A stretch of 64,000 bases of DNA, taken from JAFGGG01 sp964634205 (GTDB taxonomy: Bacteria; Spirochaetota; Spirochaetia; SZUA-6; RPPD01). The notes under the pieces are model-generated. The model saw nothing but the letters and a program-made list of their open reading frames with translations. It was not told the DNA's origin and did not search any database. Position 1 is the first letter of the stretch, and every line of letters begins with the position of its first letter. Shown here in pieces: positions 15,236 through 24,062 of this stretch. The position numbers were made by a program, and so were the translations under genes. The DNA lies in the NCBI GenBank assembly GCA_964634205.1, contig CAZWKE010000005.1, positions 56,662 to 120,661 on the forward strand, read 5' to 3'.

Positions 15236-16420
15236 ATGAGTTCGATTAAAGTTATAATAGATAAATGCATCGGCTGTGGGCTGTGTGTAAAGGTATGTCC
15301 CTTTGCGGCTGTAGAGCTGGTGGATAAAAAAGCGGTCATAAATGAAAAGTGCACCTACTGCGGGGCGTGTGTGGACGCGTGCAAGCGTTACCAGGCGATT
15401 GTCATCACCCGTGAGACATTCGAGGCACATGATATCTCTCAGTATAAGGGAATCTGCGTTTATGCCGAACACCGGCACGGCAAACTGTCCTCTGTGGTTC
15501 CGGAGATTATCGGCGCGGCCCTGAAACTGAAAAAGGATTTGCAGGTACCGCTCTCGGCAATTTTACTCGGCGCCGGTGTCAAACCGCTTGCCGAAGAGAT
15601 ACTGTCTTACGGTGTGGATGAGGTCTGGATGGTAGACAATCCCAAGATCGGGGATTACGCGGAGGATGTTCAGACCGAGCTGGTGACCAAGATCCTGCTT
15701 GAAAAAAAACCCGAGATCTTTTTAGGCGGAGGGACGGTTTTCGGAAGGTCCCTGCTTCCCAAAGTTGCCTCACAGATCGGGACCGGACTGACCGCGGACT
15801 GTACGGAACTGGAGATAGACAAGGAAACCCGGTTTTTAAAGCAGACGCGTCCGGCCTTCGGCGGCAATATTATGGCTACCATTCTCTGTCAGAACCACCG
15901 GCCGCAGATGGCTACGGTTCGGCATAAGGTGATGAAAGAGGCCGAGAAGAAGAACGGGTCCGAGGGAAAGATAATCGAGATGAACCATGTTCCGGTACCC
16001 GATCCGGTGATAGAGGTGCTGGAGTTTGTCGAAGAAAAAACCGAAACCGTAAATCTCGCGGACGCTGATTTTATCGTGTCGGGGGGGCGCGGCATAAAGG
16101 ACCCCAAGAACTTCGCCCTGATTGAACAACTGGCAAAGGCCGTGGACGGCGCGGTCGGTGCCTCACGCGCCGCCGTGGACGCGGGCTGGATCCCGTACTC
16201 ACACCAGGTAGGTCAGACCGGCAAGACGGTCAATCCCAAGATCTATATTGCCTGCGGCATCTCCGGTGCCATTCAGCACCTGGCCGGCATGAAAAGCTCG
16301 GATATCATTATTGCTGTCAACAGCGATCCGCACGCACCTATTTTCGACGTAGCGCATTTCGGGATCGTGGGCGACCTGTTTGAGGTGGTTCCCGAGTTGA
16401 TTAAACAGATAAACGGTTAA
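15236..16420 (+). CDS. etfA: Electron transfer flavoprotein, alpha subunit, with N-terminal 2x[4Fe-4S] ferredoxin domain
   Basis: This 394-residue EtfA is longer than usual because residues 1-62 form a two-cluster ferredoxin domain: CIGCGLCVKVCP and CTYCGACVDACK. The rest is standard EtfA, with FAD-binding SGGRGIKDP and GASRAAVDAGW and the ending ACGISGAIQHLAGM. EtfA subunits with this extra domain are known from electron-bifurcating complexes such as Acetobacterium caffeyl-CoA reductase (CarE). Ferredoxin-linked bifurcation is therefore a reasonable inference here but is not proven by sequence. A terminator follows. Confidence 0.94.
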   Translation: MSSIKVIIDKCIGCGLCVKVCPFAAVELVDKKAVINEKCTYCGACVDACKRYQAIVITRETFEAHDISQYKGICVYAEHRHGKLSSVVPEIIGAALKLKKDLQVPLSAILLGAGVKPLAEEILSYGVDEVWMVDNPKIGDYAEDVQTELVTKILLEKKPEIFLGGGTVFGRSLLPKVASQIGTGLTADCTELEIDKETRFLKQTRPAFGGNIMATILCQNHRPQMATVRHKVMKEAEKKNGSEGKIIEMNHVPVPDPVIEVLEFVEEKTETVNLADADFIVSGGRGIKDPKNFALIEQLAKAVDGAVGASRAAVDAGWIPYSHQVGQTGKTVNPKIYIACGISGAIQHLAGMKSSDIIIAVNSDPHAPIFDVAHFGIVGDLFEVVPELIKQING

Positions 16421-16427
16421 AAAACCT

Positions 16428-16456
16428 GAGGCGGGAGTGCAGTCCGTCTCTTTTTT
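16428..16456 (+). terminator. Rho-independent terminator of the Etf operon
   Basis: GAGGCGG (16428-16434) pairs with CCGTCTC (16444-16450), with one G-U pair, followed directly by six T. Confidence 0.75.
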
Positions 16457-16483
16457 CTGTATATTACAAGTAAAGGAGGAGGC

Positions 16484-16969
16484 ATGGAAATATTAAAGTA
16501 CGCATTGCAGTTTGAGGCGGATGGGGAAAAGTTCTACAAGGTGAGTGCGGAAAAGACAAAAGATGAAAACCTGTCCAAGATATTCCTTCTCCTGGCAAAA
16601 GAGGAACAGAAACACTACCGCATGATCAAGTCCCTGCGCGATAACCTTGACGAGCGGCCCGCCAGCATGTTCCTTTCCGATATCAGCAATATTTTTACAG
16701 AGATGAAAGCAAAAAATATTAACTTTGCCGAGGAGACAACAACCATCACCGGAATATTTGAAAAGGCCCTTGATATCGAACAGGAGAGTATTACCTACTA
16801 TGAGAAAAAGGCCGGGGAAATAGACAACCCAAAGGCCAAAGAGGTGCTTCTTATATTAAAAAAACAGGAGCAGGCCCACTATTCACTCATCAGCTCATTA
16901 ATCGAATATTACGACCGGCCGCAGCATTGGCTGGAGAACGCCGAGTTTACCCACCTGGATGATTATTAA
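16484..16969 (+). CDS. Ferritin-like (rubrerythrin-type) diiron protein
   Basis: A 161-residue four-helix protein with paired ExxH-type motifs, EEQKHYRM near residue 42 and KQEQAHYSLI near 130, plus FEADGEKFY and LDIEQESITYY. This matches the erythrin/ferritin-like domain of rubrerythrins without the C-terminal rubredoxin domain. A role in peroxide reduction or iron handling is inferred from the fold. AAAGGAGG precedes the ATG, and the Etf-operon terminator separates it from the genes upstream. Confidence 0.8.
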   Translation: MEILKYALQFEADGEKFYKVSAEKTKDENLSKIFLLLAKEEQKHYRMIKSLRDNLDERPASMFLSDISNIFTEMKAKNINFAEETTTITGIFEKALDIEQESITYYEKKAGEIDNPKAKEVLLILKKQEQAHYSLISSLIEYYDRPQHWLENAEFTHLDDY

Positions 16970-17048
16970 AAATACATTGTAATTATTTCTCCTGAAATTT
17001 GTTCTCATATAGAGAAAGGTGTATATTTAATACCCATAGGAGATATGT

Positions 17049-19784
17049 ATGAAAATGTATAAAAAAAGCTTTTTTCTTATCTTGTTTATAAGCGGTGCGT
17101 CTCTGCTGTTTGCCCAGCATGTGGATGAGCTTTTCTCTCCGTATTATCTTTCTTTCGGACCGCAGACCGTTTCGTCCGAGGTCCCGATCAGTGATATCTA
17201 TAATCCTTCCTCATCCGCCCTGATTCAGCGGGTTATCCTGGATTTGAATTATACCGCCCTGCTGGGCCTTGGTGATGACAACGGCTGGGGCCATGCCCTT
17301 AACCTGGGTGCGGCAATCCCTTCCGCTATCGGTGTTTTCAGCGGAAGCGCCCATTTTATCAGCACCCCCTTTGCCGATGTGAACCTGGGCACGTTGGGGG
17401 GAATAAACCTTGCCTTTTCCAAGGACCTGTATCCCAATTTTTTAATCGGACTCGGAGTAGGCTGGATCTACGGGAGTCAGAACGGGAATACCGACTGGGG
17501 CCTGGGCGCGGATATCGGCGTTACCCATATTCTGGGAGATGTGCTGTTCCTCAAGGACGTACGCTGGGGACTGGTCTTCAGGGGCCTGGGGAAAGCATAT
17601 GAACCCAGCTCCGATACCCGGTTTTTTCCCAAGGCTTTTACCCCGGCCCTGGGATTAAGTTTCAAACCGGTAAAAACCGAGGCGGTAAGCTGGACACTGG
17701 CCACGGATGTAAGTTTCCCCGGTTTTGCCGGCGCGCGCATATCCGTAGGGAATGAAGTGGATATCGCGAATCTTTTCATTCTGCGGGCGGCCGTAACGGT
17801 GGACTGGGATGATCAGTATGATTCGGGTCAGCGTCTGCTGATTTCAGGCGGTCTGTCATTGAACTTCAAGATAGACCTCGGCCAAAACGTCGAGTTTCTG
17901 GATATTTCCCAGCGCGGTTGGAACAGGAGTGATATCAAAGCAAACTTTGCCTATGCCCCGATGCAAAGCGGTGTACAGGCGGTGGGTGCCGGGGTGAACG
18001 TGGCCCTGGGAGTACTTGATACCTCCCCGCCCGATATCAAAGTGGGTTCTCCTGCCGTTCTCTATATCTCGCCGAACCTGGACGGGGTACAGGATGATAT
18101 GCAGCTGCCTTTGGGAATCACCGACCAACGGTTTATCAAAGGGTATCGACTGGTAATCGAAAATGAACGCGGTCAGGTGGTTAGGGAAATCGTCAATAAG
18201 GACGAGCGCCCGGAAAATATCGATCTGCAGACAATCCTCGACCGGCTGCTTTATGTAAAGAGCGGGATCACCATTCCGCCGTACCTGCGCTGGGACGGTA
18301 AGTCCGATAAGGGCAGCCTGGTACCTGACGGTACCTATTCTTATTACGTAGAGGCATGGGACGATAATAACAACAAGGCCCGTACCGCTAAGAAGACGGT
18401 TGTTGTCGATACCGCAAAACCGGAAGCCGAAATGACGGCCCCGTACCTGATCTTTTCCCCGAATGGTGACGGAAATAAAGATGTCCTTGCTGTTGATCTT
18501 ACCGGCTCCAAAGAGGATAAATGGAAGGCGGAGATTAAAGACGCGGATGGACATGAAATCCTGCACAGGGAATGGGACGACTCGGCGCCCGTGAGCTTTA
18601 CCTGGGACGGAAAGGATGATAAAGGGAACCAGGTGAAGGACGGGGTATACAGCATTTCCCTTACCAGTAAGGACAGGGCGGGAAATGCGGGAAGCTATTC
18701 CCTTGCCAATATTATCATCAACACCCAGGCAACCCCGGTGTTTATTACCACGGATGCCGACGGATTTTCTCCGAATGGCGACGGCTATCTGGATACCATG
18801 CGATTTAAACTTCTGATAGGAGAAAAGACCGGAATCAAGACCTGGTCCTTTAAGATCGTGCATGAGAAACTTGGTGTACAGTATACACTCTCCGGTGGAC
18901 CGTCGATTAATGAGACCATAGCCTGGGACGGGAGGAACGATAAGGGCATTGCACCCGAAGGAGATTACTATGCGGAACTGACCGTGGAATATGAAAACGG
19001 CAATAAACCGCAGGAAAAAAGCAGAAGTTTCAGGCTGGATGTTTCACCCCCCGCGGTCGACCTGACGCTTACGCCGATACCATTCTCACCGGATAATGAC
19101 GGCGTTGATGATGAGCTTTACATTAAAGATAAAATTGAGGATATCAGCCCTATTGCCCAGTGGCAGCTTGATATTAAAGACCCGAAGGGCAAGCGTTTCA
19201 CCAGTTTTTCAGGGGTGGGCACCCCCTCGCCGGAAATAATCTGGGACGGACTGTCCGATGACGGAGAGCTGGTGCAGGCGGCGGAGGATTATCCTATGGA
19301 GCTGACCGTTATCGATGAGGTGGGCAACAAGGCACTGATAAAAAAGGTGATCCCAATAGATGTGCTTGTGCTGCGGGAGGGCAATCGGTTGAAGATCCGC
19401 ATTCCCAGTATTACCTTTGCGCCCAATACCGATGATTACACCAATGTATCTTCGGAGGCCTACCGGAAAAACATGTGGACCATAAAACGACTGGCCAAAA
19501 TCTTCAACCGCTATCGCCAGTATGATATTCTGATAGAAGGTCATGCCGTTCACGTATTCTGGCGGGACCCGGTAAAAGCCAAAGCCGAACAGGAAAACAT
19601 TCTGGTACCGCTTTCCAAAAAGCGGGCCGAGGCAATAAAGAAGGCCCTGGTGAAACATGGTATTCGTGCCGATCGCATTTCTACGGTAGGCAAAGGCGGT
19701 TCAGAACCGATTGTTCCTTTCAGCGATCAGGAAAATGTATGGAAAGACAGGAGGGTAGAGTTTATACTGATAAGAGGAGAATGA
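17049..19784 (+). CDS. Outer-membrane beta-barrel / FlgD-Ig repeat / OmpA-domain protein
   Basis: A 911-residue exported protein (signal peptide to about residue 22, ...GASLLFAQ). Residues 23-330 look like a beta-barrel of the PorV/UPF0164 kind. Four FlgD/CHU_C-like modules follow, each opening with a calcium-loop-like motif: SPNLDGVQDD near 339, SPNGDGNKD near 468, SPNGDGYLD near 573 and SPDNDGVDDE near 678. A degenerate fifth, APNTDDY, is near 790. Residues about 800-911 form an OmpA-like domain (LSKKRAEAIKKAL, DRRVEFIL). The usual GHTD motif is GHAV, so the Asp that binds diaminopimelate in other OmpA domains is missing. AGGAGA precedes the ATG by 5 nt. A GGDEF remnant follows immediately. 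Confidence 0.85.
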   Translation: MKMYKKSFFLILFISGASLLFAQHVDELFSPYYLSFGPQTVSSEVPISDIYNPSSSALIQRVILDLNYTALLGLGDDNGWGHALNLGAAIPSAIGVFSGSAHFISTPFADVNLGTLGGINLAFSKDLYPNFLIGLGVGWIYGSQNGNTDWGLGADIGVTHILGDVLFLKDVRWGLVFRGLGKAYEPSSDTRFFPKAFTPALGLSFKPVKTEAVSWTLATDVSFPGFAGARISVGNEVDIANLFILRAAVTVDWDDQYDSGQRLLISGGLSLNFKIDLGQNVEFLDISQRGWNRSDIKANFAYAPMQSGVQAVGAGVNVALGVLDTSPPDIKVGSPAVLYISPNLDGVQDDMQLPLGITDQRFIKGYRLVIENERGQVVREIVNKDERPENIDLQTILDRLLYVKSGITIPPYLRWDGKSDKGSLVPDGTYSYYVEAWDDNNNKARTAKKTVVVDTAKPEAEMTAPYLIFSPNGDGNKDVLAVDLTGSKEDKWKAEIKDADGHEILHREWDDSAPVSFTWDGKDDKGNQVKDGVYSISLTSKDRAGNAGSYSLANIIINTQATPVFITTDADGFSPNGDGYLDTMRFKLLIGEKTGIKTWSFKIVHEKLGVQYTLSGGPSINETIAWDGRNDKGIAPEGDYYAELTVEYENGNKPQEKSRSFRLDVSPPAVDLTLTPIPFSPDNDGVDDELYIKDKIEDISPIAQWQLDIKDPKGKRFTSFSGVGTPSPEIIWDGLSDDGELVQAAEDYPMELTVIDEVGNKALIKKVIPIDVLVLREGNRLKIRIPSITFAPNTDDYTNVSSEAYRKNMWTIKRLAKIFNRYRQYDILIEGHAVHVFWRDPVKAKAEQENILVPLSKKRAEAIKKALVKHGIRADRISTVGKGGSEPIVPFSDQENVWKDRRVEFILIRGE

Positions 19785-19785
19785 T

Positions 19786-20006
19786 ATAAAGACCTTGTTA
19801 CGGGAAAAGCTGTATATCAAGCTCGTTGCGTTTGTCGGTGCATCGCTTTATATAACAACAGCTCTTCCAAACCCTATAAGCTGGCGGTGAGCATTGGATT
19901 CGCCCGCTTTACCCCGCAGAGTACCGCCACGTTCGATGAACTACTTAAAAAAGCGGACAGTGAGCTTTATCGGCACCAACGGGAAAAAAGAACCAAAGAA
20001 TTATAG
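19786..20006 (+). pseudogene. Remnant of a membrane-bound GGDEF (diguanylate cyclase) gene
   Basis: Two out-of-frame pieces are joined. The first, from an ATA at 19786 behind AGGAG, reads KTLLREKLYIKLVAFVGASL and looks like the N-terminal membrane segment of a sensor. It stops at a TGA about 35 codons on. In another frame, 19875-20006 encodes the end of a GGDEF domain: KLAVSIGFARFTPQ and FDELLKKADSELYRHQ. The middle, including the GGDEF motif, is missing. An internal deletion plus loss of the start codon (ATG to ATA) explains both pieces. The 3' end overlaps the phosphohexomutase gene by 6 nt. Confidence 0.7.
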
Positions 20007-21341
20007 ACCGGAAGAGATAAGTTCCTTCAGTTGCCGGTATTTTTCCATCGCCAGGACTTTGGAGGTGGCTTCAAGACGAACGCGAAGCAGAGGTTCGGTA
20101 TTACTTGGACGTACATTAAACCAGTAATCGGGGTATTCAACACTGATCCCGTCAAGTTTTCCGCTGACGGCTTCGGCATATGTTTTTTCTATCAGAGACA
20201 GCACCGCCTGTTTGTCCTTGACCTCTACATTCAGTTCCGGGGCCTGGTAAAAGCAGTCCGCAAGCGGTGCCACCAGCTCGGACAGGGGCTTCTTTTTCTT
20301 TTCTAAGAGCCCCAACAGCAGCACGAGCGCATAGGCCGCGGATTCGGTATAGTAGCGGTCGTCCACCTTGAAATACACATGGCCGGATGTTTCGCAACCA
20401 AACACCGCTCCCTGTGCCACCATGGTATCATAGATAAACGTATATCCCACACGCGAAACAACCGGTGTTCCGCCGTGTCGTGCGATGTAATCCGGCAGTA
20501 CTTTGGAAGAAATGAGATCATATACCACTCCGGCACCGGGATGCTCTTTTAACAGTTCCTCCGCGATTAATGCGCTTAAAAAATAATTTTCTATCGGCCT
20601 GCCCTTTTCGTCTACAACGATGATACGATCACCGTCGCCGTCCAGCACAATTCCCAAATCCGCCTTCTCCTGCTTAATTGCCTGTGCCACCTGTTCGCGG
20701 CTTTGGGCCAGCAATGGATTGGGAAAGTGGTTGGGAAAATTGCCGTCCGGTTCCTCATTGATTATACGGAAGGTAAGCCCCAGTTCCCGGCCAAGCCGCC
20801 TAAAGATATGCCCTGCCGAGCCGTTTGAAACGTCTATAACAATTTTGGCGGTAAATGACCTTCCCCTTGCGGCCTGTACGAGAAAATCAATATACTCGTC
20901 AAGATACGATGTTTGGCTGAACCTTCCCTTTTCACCGTCCCGCCCTGGCCGGGCGGCATAAGTCATCTGTTCGATTGTTTTCAATCCTTTTTCATAACTC
21001 ACGGAACCACCGAATGCGTCGAACAGTTTCAGTCCGTGATAGGGCGGAGGATTATGTGAAGCGGTCACCATAATGCCGCAGTCAATATGCTTTTTTATCT
21101 GAGAGAAATGAAGCAGGGGTGTGCTGCACAGTCCGATACCGGTGACGTCCTTGCCGCACCCGGTTAAACCCTGTGCTATGGTTTGATACATCTCATGTGA
21201 GTGCAGCCTGGCATCATAGCCGATCATATAGGTTTTGGCATCGGAAAAACGGGCTATGGCTCCGGCTATGTTCTTGGTGAGGTCCAGATCAAGGTCTGTA
21301 CCGAATATTCCCCGAATATCATAGGCATGAAATACACTCAA
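20001..21341 (-). CDS. Phosphomannomutase/phosphoglucomutase
   Basis: A 446-residue alpha-D-phosphohexomutase of the ManB/AlgC type, interconverting hexose 6- and 1-phosphates for polysaccharide precursors. Its four motifs are present: phosphoserine loop TASHNPPPYHG, metal loop DGDGDRI, sugar loop CETSGHVYF and phosphate loop RPSNTEPLLRVR. The start is TTG at 21341 after AAGGA, 3 nt beyond the stop of the upstream SH3 lipoprotein gene, so the two are cotranscribed. Mannose versus glucose preference cannot be read by eye. Confidence 0.92.
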   Translation of the reverse strand: MSVFHAYDIRGIFGTDLDLDLTKNIAGAIARFSDAKTYMIGYDARLHSHEMYQTIAQGLTGCGKDVTGIGLCSTPLLHFSQIKKHIDCGIMVTASHNPPPYHGLKLFDAFGGSVSYEKGLKTIEQMTYAARPGRDGEKGRFSQTSYLDEYIDFLVQAARGRSFTAKIVIDVSNGSAGHIFRRLGRELGLTFRIINEEPDGNFPNHFPNPLLAQSREQVAQAIKQEKADLGIVLDGDGDRIIVVDEKGRPIENYFLSALIAEELLKEHPGAGVVYDLISSKVLPDYIARHGGTPVVSRVGYTFIYDTMVAQGAVFGCETSGHVYFKVDDRYYTESAAYALVLLLGLLEKKKKPLSELVAPLADCFYQAPELNVEVKDKQAVLSLIEKTYAEAVSGKLDGISVEYPDYWFNVRPSNTEPLLRVRLEATSKVLAMEKYRQLKELISSGL

Positions 21342-21343
21342 AA

Positions 21344-22657
21344 CTATTCCTTTGAAAATTGAAAATCGAGTGCGGGCACAGTGGTCCCGGCCCGTAGAAT
21401 AATCTGATTTTCTATATTTGATTCCGGCACATACATCAATTTTATGGTATTCCCTGCGAGTGTATAGACAAAGGTACGCTGGAAACCCGGACTGCCGCTG
21501 AAGAAAAAGGTGATCGCCCCGTCATATCGCGTGCGCAGGCCGAAGGACAGGAAATATTTGAAGCCGATTTTTCCTGTTGTTGTGCTTCCCTCCGGTATGA
21601 TCTGCGGGGTAATTCCCTGGGTATTCTCCCAGGTAAAACCCCAATTGTTTGAGAGGTGAATGATTCCTCCGGTCGAGCTTGTTAAGATGTTTCCCGTGTT
21701 TATAATCGCGGCAAACAGATCGTTTCTGCGTTTTTGTTCCTGCCGGATAATCCGGTTTAAGTTCCTGTCAAAAATAACGAGTTCGTTTTTTACACTCTTC
21801 CCGTTTTTGACATAATCCGCCAAAATCTTGTTTGAGGAGGGCGATATTTCAATCTTCAAATCAGTACCGTCAAAACTTAACTTCCCGGATGCCGTTTTGG
21901 TGATATTTATGTAAGAATACTCCTTTTTAAATCCCGGCAGGGTCAGGGTCACCTTTTTCTCCTCCTGGTCCAGTACAATCCCGTAATTCTGTTTTAAAAC
22001 ATCCAGGTCGATCATACCGCTGTTGATCATCTCATCAACCGATGTGGGGATCCAGGTATTATCAAGCAGGGCTTCGATCAATGAATCAGGATTCAGCTTG
22101 GTCGGTGTTTTCTCCTGGAATTTCGTGGGATCAGCGGAGATGTCAAGATAGTACCCGTAGGTGTATCCAAGGTATCCCCGGTCGGTGAGAATCAGGTACC
22201 AGAAATCATCCATATTGCCGATTTTTTCCTGTTTATCTTTTTCAATCACTTTGACAATCTCACCGGATCGTAACTTGGTAACCCTTTCTGAGGACGTAGC
22301 CGCCTGTTCCCGTACAGGCAGACCGTTCCTGCGGCAGCGGGCGAACGTAGTGGTAAACGGTTTATATTGCTTTGCAAACTCCTTTGCCTGTGATTCTCCG
22401 TCAAAAAACATGACCCTCCATTGGGGCAGTTCCACAGTATCCTTGACCTTAAGCGCAATATATTTTTTATCCACTTCATAAACTTTGGAAATATTCGCAA
22501 TATCCCCGTTTGCATAGGGCCAGTCCTTTTTGGCCCAGAGGATTACGGCGTAGCCCTTGAATGGTGAACATGAAAGGAAAAACATAATACCGAAAATAAC
22601 AAGCAGGCAGGTAATACCCATAACTGGTCGAAATCCGATTTTGCCGGTAGATCTCAT
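21344..22657 (-). CDS. Putative lipoprotein with an SH3-like domain
   Basis: A 437-residue protein with an N-terminal hydrophobic segment ending in FFLSC, a relaxed spirochaete-type lipobox. A bacterial SH3-like module follows (GLPVREQAATSSERVTKLRS through WYLILTDRGYLGYTYGYYLD, residues about 105-170). The C-terminal 250 residues are beta-rich and of no recognised family. The ATG at 22657 was chosen over one 81 nt upstream because GGAG precedes it by 8 nt. It is the first gene of a two-gene unit with the phosphohexomutase. A cell-envelope role is inferred from export and the SH3 module. Confidence 0.68.
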   Translation of the reverse strand: MRSTGKIGFRPVMGITCLLVIFGIMFFLSCSPFKGYAVILWAKKDWPYANGDIANISKVYEVDKKYIALKVKDTVELPQWRVMFFDGESQAKEFAKQYKPFTTTFARCRRNGLPVREQAATSSERVTKLRSGEIVKVIEKDKQEKIGNMDDFWYLILTDRGYLGYTYGYYLDISADPTKFQEKTPTKLNPDSLIEALLDNTWIPTSVDEMINSGMIDLDVLKQNYGIVLDQEEKKVTLTLPGFKKEYSYINITKTASGKLSFDGTDLKIEISPSSNKILADYVKNGKSVKNELVIFDRNLNRIIRQEQKRRNDLFAAIINTGNILTSSTGGIIHLSNNWGFTWENTQGITPQIIPEGSTTTGKIGFKYFLSFGLRTRYDGAITFFFSGSPGFQRTFVYTLAGNTIKLMYVPESNIENQIILRAGTTVPALDFQFSKE

Positions 22658-22831
22658 TCTTATAGCTCCATTTTTTTTTAGAATTGATCCCGACATTATA
22701 GAATTAATCCGACGGAATCGCAACCGGGTATTGAACATGTTTTAAGTATATTTTGGCGGGAGACCTTCCGCATTCATTGCCACTTGCGCCTGGGGCCGTG
22801 TTTTTATTATTATAACGGATAGGGGGTAATT

Positions 22832-24058
22832 ATGTCGGATATACAGCGTATTTATGATTATATTGATAACAGCAGGAAGCGGATGATAGAACTGCAGCGG
22901 ATGCTTTGCGCGCATCCCGCAATTGCGCCGGAGAGCGGCGGACAGGGTGAATGGGAAAAGGCGCTGGCCTTAAAGAATTACCTGCAGCAGCAGGGATTCG
23001 GGAATATCCGGCAGATTGACGCTCCGGATAAAAGAGTTCCTCAGGGCAAACGGCCCAATCTTATCCTGGATTTTCCCGGACCGGCGGAAAACGGTTGCCT
23101 ATGGGTGATGACACATATGGACGTGGTCCCGCCCGGGGAACAGAAACGCTGGGAAACCGACCCGTTTACCTTGCGGGAGAAAGACGGCAAACTGTTCGCA
23201 CGCGGCACGGAGGACAATCAGCAGGGGCTGGTTTCTTCGATTTTTGCCCTGCTGGCCGTCAGAGAGACAGGGGTCCGCCTCTCATCAGGAGTAAAGCTGC
23301 TTTTTGTGGCGGACGAGGAGACCGGCTCGGATTACGGCATAAAGTATCTGCTGGAAAAAGAACCGGGATTGTTCGCAAAAAACGATTGTGTCCTGGTTCC
23401 GGACGCCGGATCAAGCGACGGCACCATGATCGAAATAGCCGAGAAAAGCATTCTCTGGCTTAAATTCCAGGTTACCGGTAAGCAGTGCCACGCTTCACTC
23501 CCGAATCTGGGGATCAATGCCTTTGTGGCCGGCAGCGACCTTGTCCTGAAACTTAATGGGTTGAATGGACTGTTCAATCAACAGGACGTGCTCTTCAATC
23601 CGCCGGTATCCACCTTTTCACCCACCAAAAAAGAGGCAAATGTTCCCAATGTGAACACCATTCCGGGTGAGGACGTGTTCTACCTTGATTGCCGGATATT
23701 ACCGTCAATTAAAACCGAGCAGGTCTTGCGGGAGATAAAAAAAATGCTGGCCGAGACGGAGACCCGCTACGCAGTGAAGATAGAGATGCAGACCCTGCAG
23801 AATGAATGTTCGCCGCCTACGCGAGAGGAAATCCCCCTGGTCGCGGCCATCAAGCGGGCGGTGAAAGCGGTATACGGTGTTGACGGTAAGGCCGTGGGCA
23901 TCGGCGGCGGGACGGTGGGCGCGCATCTCCGCAAAAAGGCTATCGATACGGTAGTATGGGCAAAACTGGAAAGTACCGCTCATATGCCTAATGAATACTG
24001 CGTGATCCAAAACATGCTGGGGGATGCCAAGGTTATGGCCCAGGTAATGATCGAGTAG
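22832..24058 (+). CDS. M20-family metallopeptidase/deacylase
   Basis: A 408-residue M20 enzyme (ArgE/DapE/dipeptidase superfamily). Zinc and catalytic motifs are THMDVVPPGE, RGTEDNQQG and ADEETGSDYGIKYLL, with VLVPDAGSSDG and a closing AHMPNEYC. Substrates are probably dipeptides or N-acyl amino acids, but the member is not assignable by eye. GATAGGGGG lies 6 nt before the ATG. It ends 4 nt from the convergent priA gene. Confidence 0.88.
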   Translation: MSDIQRIYDYIDNSRKRMIELQRMLCAHPAIAPESGGQGEWEKALALKNYLQQQGFGNIRQIDAPDKRVPQGKRPNLILDFPGPAENGCLWVMTHMDVVPPGEQKRWETDPFTLREKDGKLFARGTEDNQQGLVSSIFALLAVRETGVRLSSGVKLLFVADEETGSDYGIKYLLEKEPGLFAKNDCVLVPDAGSSDGTMIEIAEKSILWLKFQVTGKQCHASLPNLGINAFVAGSDLVLKLNGLNGLFNQQDVLFNPPVSTFSPTKKEANVPNVNTIPGEDVFYLDCRILPSIKTEQVLREIKKMLAETETRYAVKIEMQTLQNECSPPTREEIPLVAAIKRAVKAVYGVDGKAVGIGGGTVGAHLRKKAIDTVVWAKLESTAHMPNEYCVIQNMLGDAKVMAQVMIE

Positions 24059-24062
24059 CGGT

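Noticed and set aside
13986..15478. Long minus-strand open frames opposite the acyl-CoA dehydrogenase and etf genes
   Set aside because: They mirror codon bias of the strongly conserved plus-strand genes and encode no motif.
17856..18863. 335-codon open frame on the minus strand opposite the OmpA-family gene
   Set aside because: It is antisense to clearly coding sequence with repeated SPNGDG motifs, has no Shine-Dalgarno sequence and shows no recognisable domain.
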